A DNA stretch of 64,000 nt from CAYYJR01 sp964472305. Lineage in GTDB: Bacteria > Armatimonadota > Hebobacteria > CAIYQO01. Both the position numbers and the translations under genes were made by a program. The stretch is from the NCBI GenBank assembly GCA_964472305.1, contig CAYYJR010000012.1, positions 1 through 64,000 of the forward strand, written 5' to 3'. Shown here one piece after another: positions 51,747 through 60,808 of this stretch; within the stretch, counting starts at the first letter, position 1, and every line of letters begins with the position of its first letter. Below the pieces are notes generated by a model. That model did no database searches and was not told the origin of the DNA. It saw nothing but the letters and a program-made list of their open reading frames with translations.

Positions 51747-52426
51747 TGGTACGCAAACAAGCCCGCTTCACCATCATCCTGTTGTGCATCATCGCCATCG
51801 GCATTATTGTGCTGGCGGCCGGCATCACCGCGTGGCATCAGCAGATGACGAAGGTGAAGGAGCTGGAGAAGCAAAAGGCCGAGTTGGATAGTAAAAACTC
51901 GATCATTGTCAACGAGTTGAAACTGCAACCCGCGAAGGAACAACAGAACGCGGAACTGGACTTGAAATTGCACACGCTGGACAGCGATATGGTGGACTAT
52001 AAATATATCCCCACCTATCTGCGCCAGTTACAGGCGACGGCGAAAAATACCAATAATATTATTCGCAGCATCCGCCCGCAGGCAATTAAACCGCTCGATT
52101 TCACGAAAAGTCCGCTGACGAAAGACGCCGCGGGTCTAAAAAACACGCCGCCGCCGCCGCCGGATATCCCGAAAGATCGCGCGCAGCCCTTGATCCAGGG
52201 GTACGGTCTGGAAATTGAAGGCAGCTATACCAGTTTGCTGCAGTTCCTCGATGCGCTGCGGGCGTTTCCGAAGATGGTCTATGTTCGCTCCGTCAATCTC
52301 AGCCCGAGGGCGACGCAATTCGGGGAACAACGCATCGCCGCGCGTATTGAAACCTACGCGATCATTGTCCCGCAACAGTATAAAGCCGCGGATGATGAGA
52401 AGACTGCCAACGCGGGGGTGAAATAG
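51746..52426 (+). CDS. pilO: type IV pilus inner-membrane protein PilO
   Basis: A 226-residue bitopic protein with one N-terminal transmembrane helix (residues 8-30), a long coiled coil (MTKVKELEKQKAELDSKN) and a periplasmic ferredoxin-like domain ending LQFLDALRAFPKMVYVRSVNLSP, the standard PilO pattern. It dimerises with PilN and aligns the secretin. It starts on the last base of the pilN stop codon and ends two bases before the next gene. Confidence 0.92.
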   Translation: MVRKQARFTIILLCIIAIGIIVLAAGITAWHQQMTKVKELEKQKAELDSKNSIIVNELKLQPAKEQQNAELDLKLHTLDSDMVDYKYIPTYLRQLQATAKNTNNIIRSIRPQAIKPLDFTKSPLTKDAAGLKNTPPPPPDIPKDRAQPLIQGYGLEIEGSYTSLLQFLDALRAFPKMVYVRSVNLSPRATQFGEQRIAARIETYAIIVPQQYKAADDEKTANAGVK

Positions 52427-52428
52427 CC

Positions 52429-53217
52429 ATGAATATTCCAAAACAAGCCCAACAGGCCATTATTCTTGGCATCCTGGTGGTCGTGTTGGGCGTCGTGTTC
52501 TTCTTTTCCGCCAAAGGCAGCAATCCAACGCCGCCACCGCCACCGCCGAAGTCGACCGAAGCGACCAATGCGGCGGGTCAGCACCCCGCCGGGCCAACCA
52601 AGAAGCGCAAAGCACCGGAAAAGCTGGAATGGGTGCTCTTGAAGGTGAAAACCGGACAGATCGATACCCTGGTGGCTGATGCGAAGGGTGACCGGAATCC
52701 CTTCCAGAATTTGCTGCCGCCGCCACCGCAGGCCAACGCGCAACCGCGTGGCACAACCCCACCCGGTAACATCATACCACCGGATAAGGATAACTCCCCC
52801 TTTATGCCGCCGCCGATACAGATCGTCACACTGGTGAAGACGCTGGTCTATACCACCGTCGACGCGGTCAAGCAGGCGGTGGAAAAGGCCGGTCTGAATG
52901 TGCAGGTCACCGCCGGCATGCGTTCGAACCAGATCAGGATTAAGGGAACCAAACCCGAGTATGATGAAGCGGTCGCGTTGGTGAATACGCTCGATACGCC
53001 GCCGCCGCCGCCGCCGTTTGTGCTGACGGGGATCATTACCACCCCCACGGTCCGTTACGCCGCCATCACGCTGGGCGGAAAGTTTTATAGTCTCTTCGAA
53101 GGCGAATCCATGCCCGATACGGGATGGACAGTCACCCGGATCACCCCGAGTGAGGTAAGCCTGATGAAAAAGACGCAGTTCATGAAGTTACGCTTGTCAG
53201 GAGGTAAACCCCTATGA
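52429..53217 (+). CDS. PilP/GspC-like linker protein with an inserted secretin-type N1 domain
   Basis: A 262-residue bitopic protein with one transmembrane helix (residues 10-28), two long proline runs (34-40 and 191-196) and a RNPF motif (89-92) like the RDPF motif of PilP and GspC. Residues about 130-190 (VTLVKTLVYTTVDAVKQAVEKAG, then NQIRIKGTKPEYDEAVALVNTLD) have the layout of a secretin N1/KH-like domain, which PilP normally lacks. Residues 198-256 match the GspC homology-region/PilP beta domain (LTGIITTPTVRYAAITLGGKFYSLFEGESM). By position between pilO and pilQ it should link the inner-membrane platform to the secretin. It overlaps pilQ by ATGA. Confidence 0.85.
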   Translation: MNIPKQAQQAIILGILVVVLGVVFFFSAKGSNPTPPPPPPKSTEATNAAGQHPAGPTKKRKAPEKLEWVLLKVKTGQIDTLVADAKGDRNPFQNLLPPPPQANAQPRGTTPPGNIIPPDKDNSPFMPPPIQIVTLVKTLVYTTVDAVKQAVEKAGLNVQVTAGMRSNQIRIKGTKPEYDEAVALVNTLDTPPPPPPFVLTGIITTPTVRYAAITLGGKFYSLFEGESMPDTGWTVTRITPSEVSLMKKTQFMKLRLSGGKPL

Positions 53218-55598
53218 TAGCCCGAGGGATTGCACCGGTACTGCGAGGACTCCGCCTCGCAATGGTCGTATTACTCATCACAATCACGATGTCCGCTTAC
53301 GCCGGTGTGCGTAATATCGACTCGTTGAATTTCGTCAATGCCGATATCCCCCTGGTGCTGAAAGCCCTGGCGGATCTGAGCGGTGCCAACATCGTCATCG
53401 GGCCGGCAGTCAAAGGGGCCATCACCGTCAAGTTGAAGGATGTCACCGTCGACGAAGCGCTGGATATCATCACCAAGCTCTCAGGACTGTCGTATATCCA
53501 GGCGAATGGCGCATACATCATCAATGTCGGCACGCCGGAGCGAACGGCCATCGCGGGCGAATACAGCATTGTGGAGCTGAAAAATATCGCAGCGACCGAT
53601 GCCATCCCCTCGCTGGGCGTTGCCTTTCCGGATGTCAAAGTGCAGGCGCTGGCCGGAGGCCGGCTGGTGCTGTCGGGCGCCGAGAAGCGACTCGCCAGTG
53701 CGAAAACCTTCATCGACGAGATCGACAAGGTGCAGCCGGGCGTACAGCCCGTGAACCAGGGTGAGCAGACCACCTGGCTCGCAAATCTGCAGTATGTCTC
53801 GGCTGCCGACATTATCTCCGCGTTCAGTATCGCCTATAAGGACATTACCATCACCCAATTGCAGGATAAGTCGCGGCTGATGTTCACCGGCCCGGCCAAG
53901 CGCATTGAGACCGCCAAGGGTCTGTTCAACCAAATCGATGTGCCGTCGAAGATACAGATGAATCCGACGCAATCCACGGTGACGGAAAAGACATACGTGG
54001 TGAAGTACCTGGTGCCCTGGCAGGCCAAGCAGTATCTGGAAAACCTGTATCAGGGTAAAGCGTTGACGCTCACCTTAGCCCCGGTCGGGCAGTGGACGGA
54101 TATGCCCAACGGTCAGCCCACCGCCGTGCCCACCGCCCCGCCCGCGGGGAATAGCGCCACGGCGCCGGCGACAACTACCCCCGGCTGGCAGAGTCGCAAC
54201 TTGATCCTGCGCGGCACCATCGAGTTGGTGGATCAAGCCATCCTCAGCCTGTCCAGGATCGATGTAGAACTGCCGGTGGTGGAAAAACGCTGCGCCGTCA
54301 AACGCATCTTCCCCAGCCAGGCCATCAACTACCTGCTGGATCGCTTTGAGTCGCGCGGACTGCTCGTCCTCACCGCGCCGATGACGTACGTCGATGTGAT
54401 GGCCGCCTCCGGCGATAAAAATTCCGCCGTGCTCGCCAGCGCACAGAAAGTCGGCATGATCGGCAGCGTGGTGCAGCGCGGCGCGGATGGCCGACTGAAC
54501 GTGTCCGAACCCATCGGTGACATCATCCTGCGCGGTCCCGCCGAAGCCGTCGAGGCGGCTGCCGCTGCATTGGCCACCATAGACATCGGACCGGAGCGCA
54601 TCGACCGCATCGTCAGCCTGCGTTTCCTGAGAGCGCAGGACGTCAAGAAGCAGTTCGATGAAATGTACGGTTCCGAAGGCTTGCTGGTCGCGTTGGCCCC
54701 AGGCCGTCGCGGAGAGACACCGGACTCGGTCAAAGGCACCGACTCGACCGCGTCGTCCTCTACCTCGGCTGGAGGCACCGGAAACGCCACCGACATCAAC
54801 GACCTGGTGCTGCGCGGTCCGGAAGGCGTGGTCACCCGCGCCCAGGACATGCTCCGCACGCTGGACATCGAGCCGGCGCAGGTATCGATTCAGGCGGAAA
54901 TCATCAATATCCGCACCGACCGCACGAAGAACCTGGGGGTGCAGTGGAGCAACCAGCTCGGACTCAACCTGCATGAGCAGCAATCCGGCAAACCGCTGGA
55001 GTTAGGGCGCATAGTCCGCGATCCGGTCGATTTGAACGCCACCCTGAACCTGCTGGTTTCGCAGAATAAATTAAAGGTCATCAGCCGTCCGTCTTCGGTC
55101 GTACGCACCGGACGCGAAGCGTTCATTCATGTCGGCGAGGTCGTGTTCTACGAATCCTTCGAGGGCCTGGATGCCCAGGGCAACCGCATCTTCTCCACAA
55201 AGCAACTGCCCACCGGCATCACGCTGAAAGTGCGGCCCATCATTTCACCGGACGGCATTATTACGCTGGAGATCGCCTCCAGCGTGGCCAATCGACCTAC
55301 CTTCACGAAGGCGCCGTCAGGTGCGGACCTGCCGAATTACGATGAAAGCTCCAGCACCACCGTGGTGCAGGTACGCAATAACGAGACGCTGGTTATCGGC
55401 GGACTCTCGCAAAGTATGCAGCACGAAAACCGGCAGGAAGTGCCGGTGCTCAGCCGCATCCCGCTCATCGGCAAACTTTTCTCGACTAAACTTGCCAATC
55501 CCAGCCAATCCGAACTGTTGATCCTGGTGAGGACGCAGATAATCGTCCCCGGCAGCACGACTGCTCCCGCGGGAGCCACGACGCCGTCGGCACAATAG
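53214..55598 (+). CDS. pilQ: type IV pilus/type II secretion secretin PilQ
   Basis: A 794-residue outer-membrane secretin. After a signal peptide (residues 1-32) come an N0/STN-like domain (IDSLNFVNADIPLVLKALADLSG), several N1-type ring domains each ending in a variable linker, and the C-terminal secretin channel (from about residue 560: VSIQAEIINI, LKVISRPSSVVRTGREAFIHVGE, LKVRPIISPDGIITLEI, LVIGGLSQSMQ, VPVLSRIPLIGKLFS). The N-terminal AMIN domain of proteobacterial PilQ is absent. There are more repeated ring domains than in many PilQ proteins. An Ig-repeat lipoprotein gene follows after 15 bases. Confidence 0.94.
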   Translation: MIARGIAPVLRGLRLAMVVLLITITMSAYAGVRNIDSLNFVNADIPLVLKALADLSGANIVIGPAVKGAITVKLKDVTVDEALDIITKLSGLSYIQANGAYIINVGTPERTAIAGEYSIVELKNIAATDAIPSLGVAFPDVKVQALAGGRLVLSGAEKRLASAKTFIDEIDKVQPGVQPVNQGEQTTWLANLQYVSAADIISAFSIAYKDITITQLQDKSRLMFTGPAKRIETAKGLFNQIDVPSKIQMNPTQSTVTEKTYVVKYLVPWQAKQYLENLYQGKALTLTLAPVGQWTDMPNGQPTAVPTAPPAGNSATAPATTTPGWQSRNLILRGTIELVDQAILSLSRIDVELPVVEKRCAVKRIFPSQAINYLLDRFESRGLLVLTAPMTYVDVMAASGDKNSAVLASAQKVGMIGSVVQRGADGRLNVSEPIGDIILRGPAEAVEAAAAALATIDIGPERIDRIVSLRFLRAQDVKKQFDEMYGSEGLLVALAPGRRGETPDSVKGTDSTASSSTSAGGTGNATDINDLVLRGPEGVVTRAQDMLRTLDIEPAQVSIQAEIINIRTDRTKNLGVQWSNQLGLNLHEQQSGKPLELGRIVRDPVDLNATLNLLVSQNKLKVISRPSSVVRTGREAFIHVGEVVFYESFEGLDAQGNRIFSTKQLPTGITLKVRPIISPDGIITLEIASSVANRPTFTKAPSGADLPNYDESSSTTVVQVRNNETLVIGGLSQSMQHENRQEVPVLSRIPLIGKLFSTKLANPSQSELLILVRTQIIVPGSTTAPAGATTPSAQ

Positions 55599-55613
55599 GA
55601 AAAGGAGATGTTC

Positions 55614-57092
55614 ATGCATACCCTGCGACATATCATTTGGTTATTGCTGGCCGTTTCGGCACTGCTGCTGGGTCTGGCGGGCTGTAATGGGCCCGCGCCG
55701 GGACTCGATCCGGCCATTACCTTTACCGATCTCGCGTCTGGATCATTGACCAGCTTCCCATCCGGTGGGGTGCTCTCTGTCAAAGGAGAGGGTACCACGG
55801 CCGATTCCGCCGGTAATCCGATCACCAGTTACCGTTGGACCGCGACGCGGGCCGATGGCGGCGACCCCGGACAGTTCGGCTCCACCGCGACGCTGGAAAC
55901 CGTCTGGCAAGCGCCCATCGTGGTGGCGCCGGTCAATGTGACCCTGCAAGTCACCGCGAAAACATTGCTGGGCGGCAAAACCACGCGACCATTGACGGTC
56001 CGCGTCGTGCCACCGACCGCGACGACGCAGCTAAAACCGATCATCGTGTGGGATTTCGAGAATATGAACAAGCAGAATGCGTCGATTGCCATCCCGAATA
56101 TTGTCATGGGAACCGCGCTGCGACCGCTGGCGTCCATTACCCTGCTGGACACCACCGACAAGGTGACCAGTTACGCCTGGACCAAGGGCGGAGTCGCAAG
56201 CACGCTGGCTGCCACGGATACCCTGGCCACGGTCTGGACCCCCACCGCCATCGGAGAGGCGACGCTCACCCTGACGGTGAATACCCAGAAGGGCGCGACG
56301 CAGAGCAGTATTTTGACGTTCAATGTGATCGCGGCCACCGTGCCCACGACGCTGAATCCGACGATTGACTGGAACATCTCGGGCATGAATTCACAAAACG
56401 CAACCAAGGTGAATCTGCCGAATATCGTCAGTGGAACCACGATCAATCTCTTGGCCACTCCGATTTCCAGCGACCCGACGAATGATCCGATCACGGGCTA
56501 TACCTGGACGTCGTCACGGGCGGACTTGTTGAGTTCGCTCGACACGAAAACAACCTCATGGACCGCGCCGACAGGCGTGGCGACCGGATGGGTCCGATTG
56601 GATGTGACAACGCTCAAGGGTCACACTGCCGGCAGTACCCTCAACTTTATCATTCAACCCGTGGGCACCACGGTTGATCAATATCCGGCCATTACCTGGA
56701 ATATCACCGCGATGAATTACAAGAATGCCGATGGCACGAAGGATATTATCCGCCTGCCATGGGCCGCGTCGGGATCTACGCTGAATATCAGCGGGACGCC
56801 GACGTTGCCGGATACCGATAAAAACTCCATCGTGTCCTATACCTGGCTGACGCCGCAACGGGTATTGGCGGATGGCTCGCTGTCGCCCACCATGCCGGAT
56901 GGCGTGTCGCCGGTTGGCAAATTCTTTGCCACCGACGTCTTGAATACCGCCTGGGTTGCGCCCTCCGCGGGCATCCCGGCCTTGCCGAACGGTCTGCCGG
57001 TCGTGCTGCATCTGCAAACCAAAACGCTGGCAGGTGCAACAAAAGACAGCTACCTGTTCATCACGGTCTCACCCAACGCAGCGCTGCCGTAA
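55614..57092 (+). CDS. Ig-repeat lipoprotein at the end of the pilus operon
   Basis: A 492-residue lipoprotein with lipobox LLGLAGCN. The mature part is four imperfect copies of an Ig/PKD-like module of about 100 residues, marked by the repeated IxWxIxxMNxxNA and ITSYxWT patterns (for example IVWDFENMNKQNASIAIPNI, TIDWNISGMNSQNATKVNLPNI and AITWNITAMNYKNADGTK). I know no family with exactly this repeat. The ATG at 55614 has AAAGGAG six bases upstream; the earlier ATG at 55608 has no spacing. Its place 15 bp after pilQ suggests a surface adhesin or a pilotin-like partner of the secretin. Confidence 0.8.
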   Translation: MHTLRHIIWLLLAVSALLLGLAGCNGPAPGLDPAITFTDLASGSLTSFPSGGVLSVKGEGTTADSAGNPITSYRWTATRADGGDPGQFGSTATLETVWQAPIVVAPVNVTLQVTAKTLLGGKTTRPLTVRVVPPTATTQLKPIIVWDFENMNKQNASIAIPNIVMGTALRPLASITLLDTTDKVTSYAWTKGGVASTLAATDTLATVWTPTAIGEATLTLTVNTQKGATQSSILTFNVIAATVPTTLNPTIDWNISGMNSQNATKVNLPNIVSGTTINLLATPISSDPTNDPITGYTWTSSRADLLSSLDTKTTSWTAPTGVATGWVRLDVTTLKGHTAGSTLNFIIQPVGTTVDQYPAITWNITAMNYKNADGTKDIIRLPWAASGSTLNISGTPTLPDTDKNSIVSYTWLTPQRVLADGSLSPTMPDGVSPVGKFFATDVLNTAWVAPSAGIPALPNGLPVVLHLQTKTLAGATKDSYLFITVSPNAALP

Positions 57093-57118
57093 CACGTCGG
57101 CAAGCTGATCGTTCCGCG

Positions 57119-57160
57119 TGCCCCGGATACCTCTCTAGTATCCGGGGCATGTGCGTTTTT
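57119..57160 (+). terminator. intrinsic terminator of the pilus operon
   Basis: A perfect 12-bp stem (TGCCCCGGATAC and its complement) with a 7-base loop, followed within six bases by TTTTT. It lies 27 bases after the lipoprotein stop. Confidence 0.8.
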
Positions 57161-57374
57161 CGCGTAACGCGCGAGCAGATCCCGGGAATTTCCGTATGAA
57201 GACGGTCTTTCTCATCTCCCCCACTTCCCCCCATGCGGGAAGAAGTGTACAATGGAACGGCAAGGCGCTGAACAGCGCTGCGCCCGTCTCGCCGCTGTCC
57301 GGCACGGCGGGTTAGCACAACGGAATCTTTCGGGTATCATTCCCTCCTCACGTTACAGCAGGGGGCTACGCATT

Positions 57375-59090
57375 ATGATGAAACACCGCCCATTCGGTCA
57401 GGTGATCAAAGAGATTACCAGCATCACCGACGAGGACCTGGAGCACGCGCTGCAAGTGCAGCGGGGCACGCGCGAGCCGATCGGCCAATTGCTGGTCAAG
57501 ATGGGACTCATCTCCGAACGCGACCGCGCCCGCGCGCTGGGTCGTCAGTGGGGCATCCCATTCGCCGAAATCCATCAGGATCAACTCGACCTGGAAGTCA
57601 CCGGCCTCATCCCCAAGCACCTGATTCATCGCTACCGCGCATTGCCCATCGCACGCAACGGCAACCGGCTGACCGTCGCCATGAGCAATCCGCTGGACAT
57701 CTTCACCATCGACCAATTGCGGTTGGTGACGGGGATGGAGGTGGATGTCGTCATCACCGTCGAGGAAGACCTGAACAACGTCATCAGCAGCCTGCTGTCC
57801 TCCGGCGAGCAGATGAGCGAAACGATCAAGCGCGTCGTCGACGAGGTGACGGGAGAAGGTGAGATCAAATTCACCGAGGGCAAGCGCGAGGAAGAAATTT
57901 CCATCGACCAATTACGCGAACTGGTCGATGACGCGCCCATCATCCAACTGGTGAACATGGTCATCCGTCAAGCGCTGACCGACAAGGCGAGTGACATCCA
58001 CATTCAGCCGGAAGCGAACCGCATGCGCGTCCGGTACCGTATCGACGGCATGCTGCAGGACGGCACCACGGTGCCTAAACAGGCACAGGCGGCGTTCATC
58101 TCCCGCCTGAAGGTCATGGCGGAGATGGACATCGCGGAAAAACGCGCACCGCAGGACGGTCGCATCTCACTGACGCTGAATGGACGCGAGTTCGACATGC
58201 GCGTATCCACCCTACCCGGCGTGCATGGCGAAAAGGTCGTCATGCGCATCCTGGATAAAAGCGGGATCACGCTCACGCTGAGCAAGTTGGGCCTGCCCAC
58301 CGCCATGCTGGAGCAATTCGATAAGCTGATCCACCGCAGTTACGGCATCATTCTGGTCACCGGGCCGACCGGGTCGGGCAAGTCCACCACGCTCTACGGC
58401 ACGTTGAACCAGCTCAACAGCCCGGAGAAAAACATCCTGACCGTGGAAGATCCGGTCGAATACCAATTGCCCGGACTCACCCAGTCGCAGGTAAACATAC
58501 GCGCCGGCATGACCTTCCCCGCGGTGCTGCGCACCATGTTGCGCCAGGACCCGGATATCATCCTCGTCGGCGAAACGCGCGACCGGGAAACCGGCATCAT
58601 CTCCATCGAAGCCTCGCTCACCGGGCACCTGGTCTTCACCACCCTGCACACCAACGACGCGCCGGGCGCGGTCGCCCGTCTTACGGAGATGGGCATCGAG
58701 CCGTTCCTCACCGCGTCGTCGGTCATCGGCGTGCTGGCCCAGCGCCTGGTGCGCAGTATTTGTCCGCGGTGCAAGGAAGCCTACACGCCGCCTACTGAAG
58801 CATTCCGTCGGCTGAATCTGCCGGTCACCACCGACCAGGTAACGTTCTACCGCGGCGCAGGCTGCCAGTTCTGTCGCAACACCGGGTATAAGGGGCGCAT
58901 GGGCGTCTTCGAACTGATGGTGGTGGACAACGAAATCCGCGAGTTAATCCTGCAAAAAGCGCCCACGCACGTGCTGCGCCAGGCAGCGCTGGAAGCCGGC
59001 ATGATTTCGCTGAAACAGGATGCCATGCAGAAAATTCTGGAAGGCATTACAACCATGGAAGAGGCGCTGCGCGTCATCTACACCGAGTAA
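57375..59090 (+). CDS. pilB: type IV pilus extension / type II secretion ATPase PilB/GspE
   Basis: A 571-residue hexameric secretion ATPase. It has the N-terminal MshEN/GspE-N domain (LLVKMGLISERDRARALGRQWGIPF), the Walker A GPTGSGKSTTLYG, the Asp box and Walker B QDPDIILVGETRDRETG, the His box GHLVFTTLHTNDA and the zinc tetracysteine CPRC...CQFC. The ATG at 57375 is preferred to 57252; only AGGGGG-like sequence is upstream. It powers pilus or pseudopilus extension. It is outside the pilMNOPQ transcript, separated by an intrinsic terminator, and no pilT or pilC is in the window. Confidence 0.94.
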   Translation: MMKHRPFGQVIKEITSITDEDLEHALQVQRGTREPIGQLLVKMGLISERDRARALGRQWGIPFAEIHQDQLDLEVTGLIPKHLIHRYRALPIARNGNRLTVAMSNPLDIFTIDQLRLVTGMEVDVVITVEEDLNNVISSLLSSGEQMSETIKRVVDEVTGEGEIKFTEGKREEEISIDQLRELVDDAPIIQLVNMVIRQALTDKASDIHIQPEANRMRVRYRIDGMLQDGTTVPKQAQAAFISRLKVMAEMDIAEKRAPQDGRISLTLNGREFDMRVSTLPGVHGEKVVMRILDKSGITLTLSKLGLPTAMLEQFDKLIHRSYGIILVTGPTGSGKSTTLYGTLNQLNSPEKNILTVEDPVEYQLPGLTQSQVNIRAGMTFPAVLRTMLRQDPDIILVGETRDRETGIISIEASLTGHLVFTTLHTNDAPGAVARLTEMGIEPFLTASSVIGVLAQRLVRSICPRCKEAYTPPTEAFRRLNLPVTTDQVTFYRGAGCQFCRNTGYKGRMGVFELMVVDNEIRELILQKAPTHVLRQAALEAGMISLKQDAMQKILEGITTMEEALRVIYTE

Positions 59091-60705
59091 CAAACCGCGT
59101 CGACGGACGCGCCCCACGGGACGTTGCTCCATCCCCGGCATCCACGTCATTCTCTTCCAGGAGAGCGGTCTTATCGCACTCGGCATCCTCGTCACCACTC
59201 TTATATGGCTTCCCTTGCTGGCGGCAGGCATCCTGCTGCTTTATCCGTTCGTGCTCAACTACGCGCGCAAGCTGCCACCCCATGAATATGCGCAGGCCCT
59301 GCGCGCCCCGGCGTGGTTCACCGTGGCAATCGGCGGGGGCATTGCGCTGTGTGCCCTGTGGGCGCTACGGTTGATGATGCAGCCCCAGCAAGGCGACCAG
59401 ATTTTCATCGGCCTGCCGCATCGCGATCCGCTGCTGCTCATCGACGCGTATACGCTGTGGGGCAGCGCGCTGCTGGGGGCAGCGCTGGCCATCGGCGGGT
59501 GGGTGCCCGCGGCGCGGCGCAGCCTGGTGTCCTCCGCATTCATCCCGTATCCGCTGGTGCTGCTGCTGGCGTGGTGCGCGCTGCTCACCCTTGCCAGCGC
59601 GCAATACCTGTTTACGCTACTGTGCTGGCTGGTGCTGCTGGCGGGTGTGACGGGTCTCTGGTACGCGCTCTTTCGCCCGCGCCGTCGCTGGCAGGATCTG
59701 GAGGTGGCGCTGGTGTTAGCGCTGGCGGCGGTACTGGGCAGCGCCGGCCTGCTATGGCTGCATGGATTGGCACACGGCGATACACTGGTCAATGCCTGGA
59801 GCTTCCTGCTGTCCGCCTCGCCGAAATATACCAATGCCGCCATTCTGCTGCTCACGCTTGGCTGGCTGGGTCCTGCGGTGTATCTGCCCTGGTGGATGTG
59901 GATGCGGCGCGAGGAGTTAGCCGCCGTCTGGCTGCCCGCGGTGCTGCTGGTGTGCGTGGTGGGGCATGTCACCCTGGTGCATCTGCTCTACTTGTCCTTT
60001 CCCGCAGCCAGCGAGGTGTTCCTCCGCAGCACCGGCACCGAGCAACTCTTCCTCATCAAGCGCATCCTGGGCTGGGTGCTGGCGTGGGGTGTGCTGGCGC
60101 TGCTGGTGGGCGGTGGCTGGCTGGCCTACACGGTGGCGATGAAGCACGAGACCCACCGCGGATCGCTGCGCCCGCTGATGCTGGTCGCCGCCGGGCTGAT
60201 GCTGCTGGGTTTGTCGGTGGGCGTGCTGTCGCCCCATCAGCAGGGCGCCGCGGGATTGCTCTGGCTGCAACTCACCTGGGTCGGCACGTTGTGCATCTGG
60301 CTGGTCGCCGGCAGCGTGCTCGCGGCGCTCAGTCCCACCGAACAAAGCGAGCGCACTACCGTGCTCACCGCGTGCTGGATGGCGCTGGCAGCGCTGGTCG
60401 CGCTGCCGCCCGGACCCGGCTACCGCGGATTGGCAGCGCTGTGGCAGCCCATGCAGCAGTTGGGCGTGCCGCGCGCACTGGTGGTGTGCACGCTGGTGGT
60501 CACCGGCTTATGTGCCGTGCTGCTGCTCCCGCGCTGGGCTGCTGATCAGACGTCGCCGACGCCGCGCGCGGGGGCAACCTGGGGCATCATCGGACCCTTC
60601 GCACTGGCCTTCCTCCTGCTCGCACTCGGTTTGTTCGGCGATTATCTCACGCCGGTGCTGGCTTTGTTGCGCACCAGCCTGCAACAATCATACTTCACAC
60701 CATAG
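59020..60705 (+). CDS. polytopic membrane protein resembling NADH-dehydrogenase antiporter subunits
   Basis: A 561-residue protein with about 14 hydrophobic helices from residue 44 on. Several blocks resemble the proton-antiporter subunits NuoL/M/N in shape: AILLLTLGWLGPAVYLPWWMWMRREELAAVWLPAVLL matches the spot where NuoM/N have FPFHxWLPDAxxxAPxxVS, but the key Lys, His and Pro residues are not conserved. I infer a degenerate antiporter-type membrane protein; its role is unknown and no nuo genes are adjacent. The only canonical start in frame is at 59020, which overlaps pilB by 71 bases and would give a basic tail. No other ATG, GTG or TTG occurs before 59218, so the true start is unresolved. 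Confidence 0.6.
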   Translation: MPCRKFWKALQPWKRRCASSTPSNKPRRRTRPTGRCSIPGIHVILFQESGLIALGILVTTLIWLPLLAAGILLLYPFVLNYARKLPPHEYAQALRAPAWFTVAIGGGIALCALWALRLMMQPQQGDQIFIGLPHRDPLLLIDAYTLWGSALLGAALAIGGWVPAARRSLVSSAFIPYPLVLLLAWCALLTLASAQYLFTLLCWLVLLAGVTGLWYALFRPRRRWQDLEVALVLALAAVLGSAGLLWLHGLAHGDTLVNAWSFLLSASPKYTNAAILLLTLGWLGPAVYLPWWMWMRREELAAVWLPAVLLVCVVGHVTLVHLLYLSFPAASEVFLRSTGTEQLFLIKRILGWVLAWGVLALLVGGGWLAYTVAMKHETHRGSLRPLMLVAAGLMLLGLSVGVLSPHQQGAAGLLWLQLTWVGTLCIWLVAGSVLAALSPTEQSERTTVLTACWMALAALVALPPGPGYRGLAALWQPMQQLGVPRALVVCTLVVTGLCAVLLLPRWAADQTSPTPRAGATWGIIGPFALAFLLLALGLFGDYLTPVLALLRTSLQQSYFTP

Positions 60706-60808
60706 ACCGTGTATTTCTCAGCAGGAATCCGGGCAACAGCCGGCGAAGCAGTACAGCAGCATTATCGTGCATGTCGATGGTGCGATCCTTCCGATGAAGG
60801 CGGATACT

